DNA of 64,000 nt from Calliopsis andreniformis (taxonomy: Eukaryota; Arthropoda; Insecta; Hymenoptera; Andrenidae): assembly GCF_051401765.1 (NCBI RefSeq), contig NW_027480429.1:12962157-13026156 (forward strand), in the 5' to 3' direction. Position numbers and translations under genes: made by a program. The notes below the pieces were generated by a model, which was given only the letters and a program-made list of their open reading frames with translations, did not search any database and was not told the DNA's origin. This document shows, piece by piece, positions 13,601 to 26,950 of the stretch (positions within the stretch are counted from its first letter, which is position 1; each line of letters begins with the position of its first letter).

Positions 13601-14150
13601 TAGAAAACGAATAATAGCAACCAGTGTGAAAGTTATGGTCATTTCTACGTTCCGGGCGACCTAGTCTTCAGTCTGGGGCGTTGTTCCACCAGATCGAATA
13701 GCTAGGGCCTATGAAGTCAACGCCAGAAGCATAAAATACAATATAAATATAACAGATTTTCCATCGTATAAAACGAATAATAGCAACCAGTGCGAAAGTT
13801 ATGATCATTTCAACGTTCCGGGCTTCCTAGGCTTCACTCTATGGCGTTGCTCCACCACATCGAATAGCTACGGCCTTAGAAGTCAACGCCTGAAGCATAA
13901 AATGCAATAAAAATACAACAGTTTTTTCACCGTATAACAGGAATAATTGCAACAAGCGTGAAGGTAATTGTCATTTCTGCGTTCCGGGCAACCTAGGCTT
14001 CACCCTAGGGCGTTGTTCCACCAAATCGAATAGTTAGGGCCTAAGAAGTGAACGCCAGAAGCATAAAATACAACATAAATACAACAGTTTTTCCATCATA
14101 TAAAACGAATAATTGCAACCAGGATGAAAGTTATGGTCATTTCTACTTTC
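10470..14150. repeat. Segment dispersed to 26.9-31.1 kb with whole-monomer indels
   Basis: This stretch and about 26.9-31.1 kb follow the same order of rare monomers. Shared private variants are CCACCTGATCGAATAG (10.70/27.30 kb), CGAATGGCTAGGG (11.37/27.64 kb), CGTATAACACGAATAA (11.61/27.87 kb), AATTCAAAGACAGAAGG (11.72/27.98 kb) and GTTCCGAACAACC (13.15/29.91 kb). The offset changes in steps of whole monomers: 16,596 bp, then 16,264 bp, then 16,762 bp. The two copies have therefore lost or gained 2 and 3 units net while keeping register. Confidence 0.8.
11957..12952. repeat. Tandem trimer duplication (2 x 498 bp)
   Basis: Three successive monomers, marked by CAACAGCTAGGGCCATAG, CCACGTTCTGGGCAGCC and AACGGTTTTTCC, are repeated immediately at an offset of 498 bp (CCACGTTCTG at 12151 and 12649). 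The related stretch at 29.2-29.7 kb has only one copy. The doubling therefore probably happened after the two long segments separated, or one copy was lost there. Confidence 0.85.
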
Positions 14151-14179
14151 CGGGCAACCTAGGCTTCACCCTAGGGCGC

Positions 14180-15117
14180 AGCTCCAACACATTGATTAGT
14201 TAGGTCCTTAGAAGTCAACACCAGAAGCATAAAATACGATATAAATACAACAGTTTGTCCATCGTAGAACAGGAATAATTGCTACCAGTGTGGAAGTTAT
14301 GGTCATTTCCACGTTCCGGGCAGCCTAGGCTTCACTCTAGCGCGTTGCTCCACCAGATGGAATAGTTAGGGCCTTAGAAGTCAACGCCAGATGCATAAAA
14401 TACAATAAAGATGCAACAGCTTTTCCATCGTATGACAGGAATAATTGCAACCAGTTTGAAAGTGATGGTCATTTCTACGTTCCGGGCAACCTAGGCTTCA
14501 CTCTAGGGCGTTGTTCCACCAGATCGAACAGTTAGGCCCTAAGAAGTCAACGCCAGAAGCATAAAATACAATATAAATATAACGGTTTTTCCATCGTATA
14601 AAACGAATGATAGCAACCAGTGTGAAAGTTATGGTCATTTCTACGTTCCGGGTAACCTAGGCTTCACTCTAGGGCGCTGCTCCACCAGATTAAATAGTTA
14701 GGGCCTTAGAAGTCAACGCCCGAAGCATAAAATACGATATAAATACAACAGCTTTTCCATCGTATAAAACGGATAATTGCAACCAGTGTGAAAGTAATGG
14801 TCATTTCTACGTTCCGAGCAACCTAGGCGTCACTCTAGGGCGTTGCTCCACCAGATCGAATAGCTAGGGACTTAGAATTCATCTCTAAAAGCATAAAATA
14901 CAATTAAAATACAACAGTTTTTCCATCGTATAACAGGAATAATTGCAACCAGTGTGAAAGTAATGGTCATTTCTACGTTCCGGGCAACGTAGGTTTCACT
15001 CTAGGGCGTTGATCCGCCAGTGGGAATAGTTAGGGCCTAAGGACTCAACTCCAGAAGCATAAAATACAATATAAATACAACAGTTTTTCAATCGTATAAA
15101 ACGAATAATTGCAACCA
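14180..15117. repeat. Partial HOR copy upstream of the 4,979-bp unit
   Basis: This matches 15839-16776 at an offset of 1,659 bp, ten units less one base (CTACCAGTGTGGAAG at 14282 and 15941). It carries GCAGCTCCAACACATTG, CACTCTAGCGCGTTGC, CAGTTTGAAAGTGATGG and GATTAAATAGTTAGG in the same order as the large unit. It then leaves that path near 15.15 kb and enters the block shared with 10.0-10.7 kb. Confidence 0.8.
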
Positions 15118-15829
15118 GTGTGAAAGTTATGGTCATTTCTACGTTCCGGGTAACCTAGGCTTCACTCTAGGGCGTTGCTCCACCAGATCGAATAGTTAGG
15201 GCCTTAGAAGTCCACGCCAGAAGCATAAAATACGATAAAGATGCAACAGTTTTTCCATCGTATAAAACGAATAATTGCAACCAGTGTGAAATTTGTGGTC
15301 ATTCCTACATTCCGAGCAACCTGGGCTTCACCCTAGGGCGTTGTTCCACCAGATGGAATAGTTAGGGCCTAAGAAGTCAACGCCAGAACCATAAAATACA
15401 ATATAAATATAACAGTTTTTCCATCGTATAAAACGAATAATAGCAACCAGTGTGAAAGTTATGGTCATTTCTACGTTCCGGGCTTCCTAGGCTTCACTCT
15501 ATGGCGTTGCTCCACCACATCGAATTGCTACGGCCTTAGAAGTCAACGCCTGAAGCATAAAATGCAATAAAGTACAACAGTTTTTTCACCGTATAACAGG
15601 AATAATTGCAACAAGCGTGAAGGTAATGGTCATTTCTACTTTCCGGGCAACCTAGGCTTCACCCTAGGGCGCTGCTCCAACAGATTGATTAGTTAGGGCC
15701 TTAGAAGTCAATGCCCGAAGCATAAAGTGCAATAAAAGTACAACAGTTCTTCCATCATATAACAGGAATAATTGCAACCAGTGTGAAAGTAATGGACATT
15801 TCCATGTTCCCGGCAACCTAGGCTTCACT

Positions 15830-18800
15830 CTAGGGCGCAGCTCCAACACATTGATTAGTTAGGTCCTTAGAAGTCAACACCAGAAGCATAAAATACGATA
15901 TAAATACAACAGTTTGTCCATCGTAGAACAGGAATAATTGCTACCAGTGTGGAAGTTATGGTCATTTCCACGTTCCGGGCAGCCTAGGCTTCACTCTAGC
16001 GCGTTGCTCCACCAGATGGAATAGTTAGGGCCTTAGAAGTCAACGCCAGATGCATAAAATACAATAAAGATGCAACAGCTTTTCCATCGTATGACAGGAA
16101 TAATTGCAACCAGTTTGAAAGTGATGGTCATTTCTACGTTCCGGGCAACCTAGGCTTCACTCTAGGGCGTTGTTCCACCAGATCGAACAGTTAGGCCCTA
16201 AGAAGTCAACGCCAGAAGCATAAAATACAATATAAATATAACGGTTTTTCCATCGTATAAAACGAATGATAGCAACCAGTGTGAAAGTTATGGTCATTTC
16301 TACGTTCCGGGTAACCTAGGCTTCACTCTAGGGCGTTGCTCCACCAGATTAAATAGTTAGGGCCTTAGAAGTCAACGCCCGAAGCATAAAATACGATATA
16401 AATACAACAGCTTTTCCATCGTATAAAACGGATAATTGCAACCAGTGTGAAAGTAATGGTCATTTCTACGTTCCGAGCAACCTAGGCGTCACTCTAGGGC
16501 GTTGCTCCACCAGATCGAATAGCTAGGGACTTAGAATTCATCTCTAAAAGCATAAAATACAATTAAAATACAACAGTTTTTCCATCGTATAACAGGAATA
16601 ATTGCAACCAGTGTGAAAGTAATGGTCATTTCTACGTTCCGGGCAACGTAGGTTTCACTCTAGGGCGTTGATCCGCCAGTGGGAATAGTTAGGGCCTAAG
16701 GACTCAACTCCAGAAGCATAAAATACAATATAAATACAACAGTTTTTCAATCGTATAAAACGAATAATTGCAACCAGTGTGAAAGTTATGGTCATTTCTA
16801 CGTTCCGGGCAACCTAGGTTTCACTCTAGGGCGTCGCTCCAATAGGTCGAATAGCTAGGGACTTAGAATTCAACGCCAGAAGGATAAAATACAATATATG
16901 TACATCAGTTTTTTCATCGTATAAAATGAATACTTGCAAACATTGTGAAAGTTATGGTCATTTCCACGTTCCAGGCAACCTAGGCTTCATCCTAGGGCGT
17001 TGTTCCACCAGATCGAATAGGTAGGGCCTAAGAAGTCAACGCCATAAGAATAAAATACAATATATATATAACAGTTTTTCCATCGTATAAAACGAATAAT
17101 AGCAACCAGTGTGAAAGTTATGGTCATTTCAACGTTCCGGGCAACCTAGGCTTCACTCTAGGGCGTTGTTCCACCAGATCGAACAGTTAGGCCCTAAGAA
17201 GTCAACGCCAGAAGCATAAAATACAATATAAATATAACAGTTTTTCCATCGTATAAAACGAATGATAGCAACCAGTGTGAAAGTTATGGTCATTTCTACG
17301 TTCCGGGCAACCTAGGCTTCACTCTAGGGCGTTGCTCCACCAGATCGAATAGTTATTGCCTTAGAAGTCGACGCCCGAAGCATAAAATACAAAATAAATA
17401 AAACAGTTTTTCCATTGTATGAAACGAATAATTGCAACCAGTATGAAACTTATGGTCTTTTCCACTTTCCGAGCAACCTAGGCTTCACCCTAGGGCGTTG
17501 CTCCAACAGATTGAATAGTTAGGGACTTAGAAGTCAACGCCCGAAGCATAAAATACGATATAAATACAACAGCTTTTCCATCGTATAAAACGGATAATTG
17601 CAACCAGTGTGAAAGTAATGGTCATTTCTACATTCCGAGCAACCTAGGCGTCACTCTAGGGCGTTGCTCCACCAGATCGAATAGCTAGGGACTTAGAATT
17701 CATCTCTAAAAGCATAAAATACAATTAAAATACAACAGTTTTTCCATCGTATAACAGGAATAATTGCAACCAGTGTGAAAGTAATGGTCATTTCTACGTT
17801 CCGGGCAACGTAGGTTTCACTCTAGGGCGTTGATCCTCCAGAGGGAATAGTTAGGCCCTAAGAAGTCAACGCCAGAAGCATAAAATACAATATAAATATA
17901 ACAGTTTTTCCATCGTATAAAACGAATGATAGCAACCAGTGTGAAAGTTATGGTCATTTCTACGTTCCAGGCAATCTAGGCTTCACCCTAGGGCGTTGCT
18001 CCACCAGATCAATCAGTTAGGGCCTTAGAAGTCAACTCCAGAAGCATAAAATACAATATAAATGCAACAGTTTTTCAATCGTATAAAACGAATAATTGCA
18101 ACCAGTGTGAAAGTTATGGTCATTTCTACGTTCCGGGCAACCTAGGTTTTACTCTAGGGCGTCGCTCCAATAGGTCGAATAGCTAGGGACTTAGAATTCA
18201 ACGACAGAAGGATAAAATACAATATATGTACAACAGTTTTTTCATCGTATAAAATGAATACTTGCAAACATTGTGAAAGTTATGGTCATTTCCACGTTCC
18301 AGGCAACCTAGGCTTCACCCTAGGGCGTTGTTCCACCAGATCGAATAGGTAGGGCCTAAGAAGTCAACGCCATAAGAATAAAATACAATATAAATATAAC
18401 AGTTTTTCCATCGTAGAAAACGAATAATAGCAACCAGTGTGAAAGTTATGGTCATTTCTACGTTCCGGGCGACCTAGTCTTCAGGCTGGGGCGTTGTTCC
18501 ACCAGATCGAATAGCTAGGGCCTATGAAGTCAACGCCAGAAGCATAAAATACAATATAAATATAACAGATTTTCCATCGTATAAAACGAATAATAGCAAC
18601 CAGTGCGAAAGTTATGATCATTTCAACGTTCCGGGCTTCCTAGGCTTCACTCTATGGCGTTGCTCCACCACATCGAATAGCTACGGCCTTAGAAGTCAAC
18701 GCCTGAAGCATAAAATGCAATAAAAATACAACAGTTTTTTCACCGTATAACAGGAATAATTGCAACAAGCGTGAAGGTAATGGTCATTTCTGCGTTCCGG

Positions 18801-20808
18801 GCAACCTAGGCTTCACCCTAGGGCGTTGTTCCACCAAATCGAATAGTTAGGGCCTAAGAAGTGAACGCCAGAAGCATAAAATACAACATAAATACAACAG
18901 TTTTTCCATCATATAAAACGAATAATTGCAACCAGGATGAAAGTTATGGTCATTTCTACTTTCCGGGCAACCTAGGCTTCACCCTAGGGCGCTGCTCCAA
19001 CAGATTGATTAGTTAGGTCCTTAGAAGTCAACACCAGAAGCATAAAATACGATATAAATACAACAGTTTGTCCATCGTAGAACAGGAATAATTGCTACCA
19101 GTGTGGAAGTTATGGTCATTTCCACGTTCCGGGCAGCCTAGGCTTCACTCTAGCGCGTTGCTCCACCAGATGGAATAGTTAGGGCCTTAGAAGTCAACGC
19201 CAGATGCATAAAATACAATAAAGATGCAACAGCTTTTCCATCGTATGACAGGAATAATTGCAACCAGTTTGAAAGTGATGGTCATTTCTACGTTCCGGGC
19301 AACCTAGGCTTCACTCTAGGGCGTTGTTCCACCAGATCGAACAGTTAGGCCCTAAGAAGTCAACGCCAGAAGCATAAAATACAATATAAATATAACGGTT
19401 TTTCCATCGTATAAAACGAATGATAGCAACCAGTGTGAAAGTTATGGTCATTTCTACGTTCCGGGCAACCTAGGCTTCACTCTAGGGCGTTGCTCCACCA
19501 GATTAAATAGTTAGGGCCTTAGAAGTCAACGCCCGAAGCATAAAATACGATATAAATACAACAGCTTTTCCATCGTATAAAACGGATAATTGCAACCAGT
19601 GTGAAAGTAATGGTCATTTCTACGTTCCGAGCAACGTAGGCGTCACTCTAGGGCGTTGCTCCACCAGATCGAATAGCTAGGGACTTAGAATTCATCTCTA
19701 AAAGCATAAAATACAATTAAAATACAACAGTTTTTCCATCGTATAACAGGAATAATTGCAACCAGTGTGAAAGTAATGGTCATTTCTACGTTCCGGGCAA
19801 CGTAGGTTTCACTCTAGGGCGTTGATCCGCCAGTGGGAATAGTTAGGGCCTAAGGACTCAACTCCAGAAGCATAAAATACAATATAAATACAACAGTTTT
19901 TCAATCGTATAAAACGAATAATAGCAACCAGTGTGAAAGTTATGGTCATTTCTACGTTCCGGGCTTCCTAGGCTTCACTCTATGGCGTTGCTCCACCACA
20001 TCGAATAGCTACGGCCTTAGAAGTCAACGCCTGAAGCATAAAATGCAATAAAGTACAACAGTTTTTTCACCGTATAACAGGAATAATTGCAACAAGCGTG
20101 AAGGTAATGGTCATTTCTGCGTTCCGGGCAACCTAGGCTTCACCCTAGGGCGTTGTTCCACCAGATCGAATAGGTAGGGCCTAAGAAGTCAACGCCATAA
20201 GAATAAAATACAATATAAATATAACAGTTTTTCCATCGTAGAAAACGAATAATAGCAACCAGTGTGAAAGTTATGGTCATTTCTACGTTCCGGGCGACCT
20301 AGTCTTCAGGCTGGGGCGTTGTTCCACCAGATCGAATAGCTAGGGCCTATGAAGTCAACGCCAGAAGCATAAAATACAATATAAATATAACAGATTTTCC
20401 ATCGTATAAAACGAATAATAGCAACCAGTGCGAAAGTTATGATCATTTCAACGTTCCGGGCTTCCTAGGCTTCACTCTATGGCGTTGCTCCACCACATCG
20501 AATAGCTACGGCCTTAGAAGTCAACGCCTGAAGCATAAAATGCAATAAAAATACAACAGTTTTTTCACCGTATAACAGGAATAATTGCAACAAGCGTGAA
20601 GGTAATGGTCATTTCTGCGTTCCGGGCAACCTAGGCTTCACCCTAGGGCGTTGTTCCACCAAATCGAATAGTTAGGGCCTAAGAAGTGAACGCCAGAAGC
20701 ATAAAATACAACATAAATACAACAGTTTTTCCATCATATAAAACGAATAATTGCAACCAGGATGAAAGTTATGGTCATTTCTACTTTCCGGGCAACCTAG
20801 GCTTCACC
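15830..20808. repeat. 4,979-bp higher-order repeat unit, copy 1 (30 monomers)
   Basis: The unit starts at the GCAGCTCCAACACATTG monomer. CTACCAGTGTGGAAG lies at 15941 and again at 19095 inside the unit (3,154 bp, nineteen monomers), then at 20920 in the next copy. The whole therefore consists of a 19-monomer and an 11-monomer sub-block that both begin with the same monomer series. The sub-blocks contain ATTCATCTCTAAA, GTTGATCCGCCAGTGGG and GCGACCTAGTCTTCAGGC monomers. One monomer is a base short at GCAATAAAGTACAAC, giving 30 x 166 - 1. Confidence 0.9.
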
Positions 20809-23800
20809 CTAGGGCGCAGCTCCAACACATTGATTAGTTAGGTCCTTAGAAGTCAACACCAGAAGCATAAAATACGATATAAATACAACAGTTTGTCCAT
20901 CGTAGAACAGGAATAATTGCTACCAGTGTGGAAGTTATGGTCATTTCCACGTTCCGGGCAGCCTAGGCTTCACTCTAGCGCGTTGCTCCACCAGATGGAA
21001 TAGTTAGGGCCTTAGAAGTCAACGCCAGATGCATAAAATACAATAAAGATGCAACAGCTTTTCCATCGTATGACAGGAATAATTGCAACCAGTTTGAAAG
21101 TGATGGTCATTTCTACGTTCCGGGCAACCTAGGCTTCACTCTAGGGCGTTGTTCCACCAGATCGAACAGTTAGGCCCTAAGAAGTCAACGCCAGAAGCAT
21201 AAAATACAATATAAATATAACGGTTTTTCCATCGTATAAAACGAATGATAGCAACCAGTGTGAAAGTTATGGTCATTTCTACGTTCCGGGTAACCTAGGC
21301 TTCACTCTAGGGCGTTGCTCCACCAGATTAAATAGTTAGGGCCTTAGAAGTCAACGCCCGAAGCATAAAATACGATATAAATACAACAGCTTTTCCATCG
21401 TATAAAACGGATAATTGCAACCAGTGTGAAAGTAATGGTCATTTCTACGTTCCGAGCAACCTAGGCGTCACTCTAGGGCGTTGCTCCACCAGATCGAATA
21501 GCTAGGGACTTAGAATTCATCTCTAAAAGCATAAAATACAATTAAAATACAACAGTTTTTCCATCGTATAACAGGAATAATTGCAACCAGTGTGAAAGTA
21601 ATGGTCATTTCTACGTTCCGGGCAACGTAGGTTTCACTCTAGGGCGTTGATCCGCCAGTGGGAATAGTTAGGGCCTAAGGACTCAACTCCAGAAGCATAA
21701 AATACAATATAAATACAACAGTTTTTCAATCGTATAAAACGAATAATTGCAACCAGTGTGAAAGTTATGGTCATTTCTACGTTCCGGGCAACCTAGGTTT
21801 CACTCTAGGGCGTCGCTCCAATAGGTCGAATAGCTAGGGACTTAGAATTCAACGCCAGAAGGATAAAATACAATATATGTACATCAGTTTTTTCATCGTA
21901 TAAAATGAATACTTGCAAACATTGTGAAAGGTATGGTCATTTCCACGTTCCAGGCAACCTAGGCTTCATCCTAGGGCGTTGTTCCACCAGATCGAATAGG
22001 TAGGGCCTAAGAAGTCAACGCCATAAGAATAAAATACAATATATATATAACAGTTTTTCCATCGTATAAAACGAATAATAGCAACCAGTGTGAAAGTTAT
22101 GGTCATTTCAACGTTCCGGGCAACCTAGGCTTCACTCTAGGGCGTTGTTCCACCAGATCGAACAGTTAGGCCCTAAGAAGTCAACGCCAGAAGCATAAAA
22201 TACAATATAAATATAACAGTTTTTCCATCGTATAAAACGAATGATAGCAACCAGTGTGAAAGTTATGGTCATTTCTACGTTCCGGGCAACCTAGGCTTCA
22301 CTCTAGGGCGTTGCTCCACCAGATCGAATAGTTATTGCCTTAGAAGTCGACGCCCGAAGCATAAAATACAAAATAAATAAAACAGTTTTTCCATTGTATG
22401 AAACGAATAATTGCAACCAGTATGAAACTTATGGTCTTTTCCACTTTCCGAGCAACCTAGGCTTCACCCTAGGGCGTTGCTCCAACAGATTGAATAGTTA
22501 GGGACTTAGAAGTCAACGCCCGAAGCATAAAATACGATATAAATACAACAGCTTTTCCATCGTATAAAACGGATAATTGCAACCAGTGTGAAAGTAATGG
22601 TCATTTCTACATTCCGAGCAACCTAGGCGTCACTCTAGGGCGTTGCTCCACCAGATCGAATAGCTAGGGACTTAGAATTCATCTCTAAAAGCATAAAATA
22701 CAATTAAAATACAACAGTTTTTCCATCGTATAACAGGAATAATTGCAACCAGTGTGAAAGTAATGGTCATTTCTACGTTCCGGGCAACGTAGGTTTCACT
22801 CTAGGGCGTTGATCCTCCAGAGGGAATAGTTAGGCCCTAAGAAGTCAACGCCAGAAGCATAAAATACAATATAAATATAACAGTTTTTCCATCGTATAAA
22901 ACGAATGATAGCAACCAGTGTGAAAGTTATGGTCATTTCTACGTTCCAGGCAATCTAGGCTTCACCCTAGGGCGTTGCTCCACCAGATCAATCAGTTAGG
23001 GCCTTAGAAGTCAACTCCAGAAGCATAAAATACAATATAAATGCAACAGTTTTTCAATCGTATAAAACGAATAATTGCAACCAGTGTGAAAGTTATGGTC
23101 ATTTCTACGTTCCGGGCAACCTAGGTTTTACTCTAGGGCGTCGCTCCAATAGGTCGAATAGCTAGGGACTTAGAATTCAACGACAGAAGGATAAGATACA
23201 ATATATGTACAACAGTTTTTTCATCGTATAAAATGAATACTTGCAAACATTGTGAAAGTTATGGTCATTTCCACGTTCCAGGCAACCTAGGCTTCACCCT
23301 AGGGCGTTGTTCCACCAGATCGAATAGGTAGGGCCTAAGAAGTCAACGCCATAAGAATAAAATACAATATAAATATAACAGTTTTTCCATCGTAGAAAAC
23401 GAATAATAGCAACCAGTGTGAAAGTTATGGTCATTTCTACGTTCCGGGCGACCTAGTCTTCAGGCTGGGGCGTTGTTCCACCAGATCGAATAGCTAGGGC
23501 CTATGAAGTCAACGCCAGAAGCATAAAATACAATATAAATATAACAGATTTTCCATCGTATAAAACGAATAATAGCTACCAGTGCGAAAGTTATGATCAT
23601 TTCAACGTTCCGGGCTTCCTAGGCTTCACTCTATGGCGTTGCTCCACCACATCGAATAGCTACGGCCTTAGAAGTCAACGCCTGAAGCATAAAATGCAAT
23701 AAAAATACAACAGTTTTTTCACCGTATAACAGGAATAATTGCAACAAGCGTGAAGGTAATGGTCATTTCTGCGTTCCGGGCAACCTAGGCTTCACCCTAG

Positions 23801-25787
23801 GGCGTTGTTCCACCAAATCGAATAGTTAGGGCCTAAGAAGTGAACGCCAGAAGCATAAAATACAACATAAATACAACAGTTTTTCCATCATATAAAACGA
23901 ATAATTGCAACCAGGATGAAAGTTATGGTCATTTCTACTTTCCGGGCAACCTAGGCTTCACCCTAGGGCGCTGCTCCAACAGATTGATTAGTTAGGTCCT
24001 TAGAAGTCAACACCAGAAGCATAAAATACGATATAAATACAACAGTTTGTCCATCGTAGAACAGGAATAATTGCTACCAGTGTGGAAGTTATGGTCATTT
24101 CCACGTTCCGGGCAGCCTAGGCTTCACTCTAGCGCGTTGCTCCACCAGATGGAATAGTTAGGGCCTTAGAAGTCAACGCCAGATGCATAAAATACAATAA
24201 AGATGCAACAGCTTTTCCATCGTATGACAGGAATAATTGCAACCAGTTTGAAAGTGATGGTCATTTCTACGTTCCGGGCAACCTAGGCTTCACTCTAGGG
24301 CGTTATTCCACCAGATCGAACAGTTAGGCCCTAAGAAGTCAACGCCAGAAGCATAAAATACAATATAAATATAACGGTTTTTCCATCGTATAAAACGAAT
24401 GATAGCAACCAGTGTGAAAGTTATGGTCATTTCTACGTTCCGGGCAACCTAGGCTTCACTCTAGGGCGTTGCTCCACCAGATTAAATAGTTAGGGCCTTA
24501 GAAGTCAACGCCCGAAGCATAAAATACGATATAAATACAACAGCTTTTCCATCGTATAAAACGGATAATTGCAACCAGTGTGAAAGTAATGGTCATTTCT
24601 ACGTTCCGAGCAACCTAGGCGTCACTCTAGGGCGTTGCTCCACCAGATCGAATAGCTAGGGACTTAGAATTCATCTCTAAAAGCATAAAATACAATTAAA
24701 ATACAACAGTTTTTCCATCGTATAACAGGAATAATTGCAACCAGTGTGAAAGTAATGGTCATTTCTACGTTCCGGGCAACGTAGGTTTCACTCTAGGGCG
24801 TTGATCCGCCAGTGGGAATAGTTAGGGCCTAAGGACTCAACTCCAGAAGCATAAAATACAATATAAATACAACAGTTTTTCAATCGTATAAAACGAATAA
24901 TAGCAACCAGTGTGAAAGTTATGGTCATTTCTACGTTCCGGGCTTCCTAGGCTTCACTCTATGGCGTTGCTCCACCACATCGAATAGCTACGGCCTTAGA
25001 AGTCAACGCCTGAAGCATAAAATGCAATAAAGTACAACAGTTTTTTCACCGTATAACAGGAATAATTGCAACAAGCGTGAAGGTAATGGTCATTTCTGCG
25101 TTCCGGGCAACCTAGGCTTCACCCTAGGGCGTTGTTCCACCAGATCGAATAGGTAGGGCCTAAGAAGTCAACGCCATAAGAATAAAATACAATATAAATA
25201 TAACAGTTTTTCCATCGTAGAAAACGAATAATAGCAACCAGTGTGAAAGTTATGGTCATTTCTACGTTCCGGGCGACCTAGTCTTCAGGCTGGGGCGTTG
25301 TTCCACCAGATCGAATAGCTAGGGCCTATGAAGTCAACGCCAGAAGCATAAAATACAATATAAATATAACAGATTTTCCATCGTATAAAACGAATAATAG
25401 CAACCAGTGCGAAAGTTATGATCATTTCAACGTTCCGGGCTTCCTAGGCTTCACTCTATGGCGTTGCTCCACCACATCGAATAGCTACGGCCTTAGAAGT
25501 CAACGCCTGAAGCATAAAATGCAATAAAAATACAACAGTTTTTTCACCGTATAACAGGAATAATTGCAACAAGCGTGAAGGTAATGGTCATTTCTGCGTT
25601 CCGGGCAACCTAGGCTTCACCCTAGGGCGTTGTTCCACCAAATCGAATAGTTAGGGCCTAAGAAGTGAACGCCAGAAGCATAAAATACAACATAAATACA
25701 ACAGTTTTTCCATCATATAAAACGAATAATTGCAACCAGGATGAAAGTTATGGTCATTTCTACTTTCCGGGCAACCTAGGCTTCACC
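20809..25787. repeat. 4,979-bp higher-order repeat unit, copy 2
   Basis: This is a direct tandem repeat of the preceding 4,979 bp; internal landmarks recur at 20920 and 24074. By eye I found only about five to six differences from copy 1: AAAGGTATGG near 21930, GATAAGATAC near 23192, AGCTACCAGTGCG near 23577, GCGTTATTCC near 24306 and GCAACCTAGGCG near 24615, where copy 1 has GCAACGTAGGCG. The match is much closer than between neighbouring monomers, so the doubling is recent. Confidence 0.9.
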
Positions 25788-26950
25788 CTAGGGCGCTGCT
25801 CCAACAGATTGATTAGTTAGGTCCTTAGAAGTCAACACCAGAAGCATAAAATACGATATAAATACAACAGTTTGTCCATCGTAGAACAGGAATAATTGCT
25901 ACCAGTGTGGAAGTTATGGTCATTTCCACGTTCCGGGCAGCCTAGGCTTCACTCTAGCGCGTTGCTCCACCAGATGGAATAGTTAGGGCCTTAGAAGTCA
26001 ACGCCAGATGCATAAAATACAATAAAGATGCAACAGCTTTTCCATCGTATGACAGGAATAATTGCAACCAGTTTGAAAGTGATGGTCATTTCTACGTTCC
26101 GGGCAACCTAGGCTTCACTCTAGGGCGTTGTTCCACCAGATCGAACAGTTAGGCCCTAAGAAGTCAACGCCAGAAGCATAAAATACAATATAAATATAAC
26201 GGTTTTTCCATCGTATAAAACGAATGATAGCAACCAGTGTGAAAGTTATGGTCATTTCTACGTTCCGGGCAACCTAGGCTTCACTCTAGGGCGTTGCTCC
26301 ACCAGATTAAATAGTTAGGGCCTTAGAAGTCAACGCCCGAAGCATAAAATACGATATAAATACAACAGCTTTTCCATCGTATAAAACGGATAATTGCAAC
26401 CAGTGTGAAAGTAATGGTCATTTCTACGTTCCGAGCAACCTAGGCGTCACTCTAGGGCGTTGCTCCACCAGATCGAATAGCTAGGGACTTAGAATTCATC
26501 TCTAAAAGCATAAAATACAATTAAAATACAACAGTTTTTCCATCGTATAACAGGAATAATTGCAACCAGTGTGAAAGTAATGGTCATTTCTACGTTCCGG
26601 GCAACGTAGGTTTCACTCTAGGGCGTTGATCCGCCAGTGGGAATAGTTAGGGCCTAAGGACTCAACTCCAGAAGCATAAAATACAATATAAATACAACAG
26701 TTTTTCAATCGTATAAAACGAATAATAGCAACCAGTGTGAAAGTTATGGTCATTTCTACGTTCCGGGCTTCCTAGGCTTCACTCTATGGCGTTGCTCCAC
26801 CACATCGAATAGCTACGGCCTTAGAAGTCAACGCCTGAAGCATAAAATGCAATAAAGTACAACAGTTTTTTCACCGTATAACAGGAATAATTGCAACAAG
26901 CGTGAAGGTAATGGTCATTTCTGCGTTCCGGGCAACCTAGGCTTCACCCT
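25788..26950. repeat. 4,979-bp higher-order repeat, partial copy 3
   Basis: A third copy starts in register (CTACCAGTGTGGAAG at 25899, 4,979 bp after 20920) but follows the 11-monomer sub-block path, as at 24074. It runs for about seven monomers, through AGCAACCAGTG and GGGCTTCCTAGGC. Near 26.95 kb it leaves with TTCCATCAAATCG where the other copies read TTCCACCAGATCG. Confidence 0.85.
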
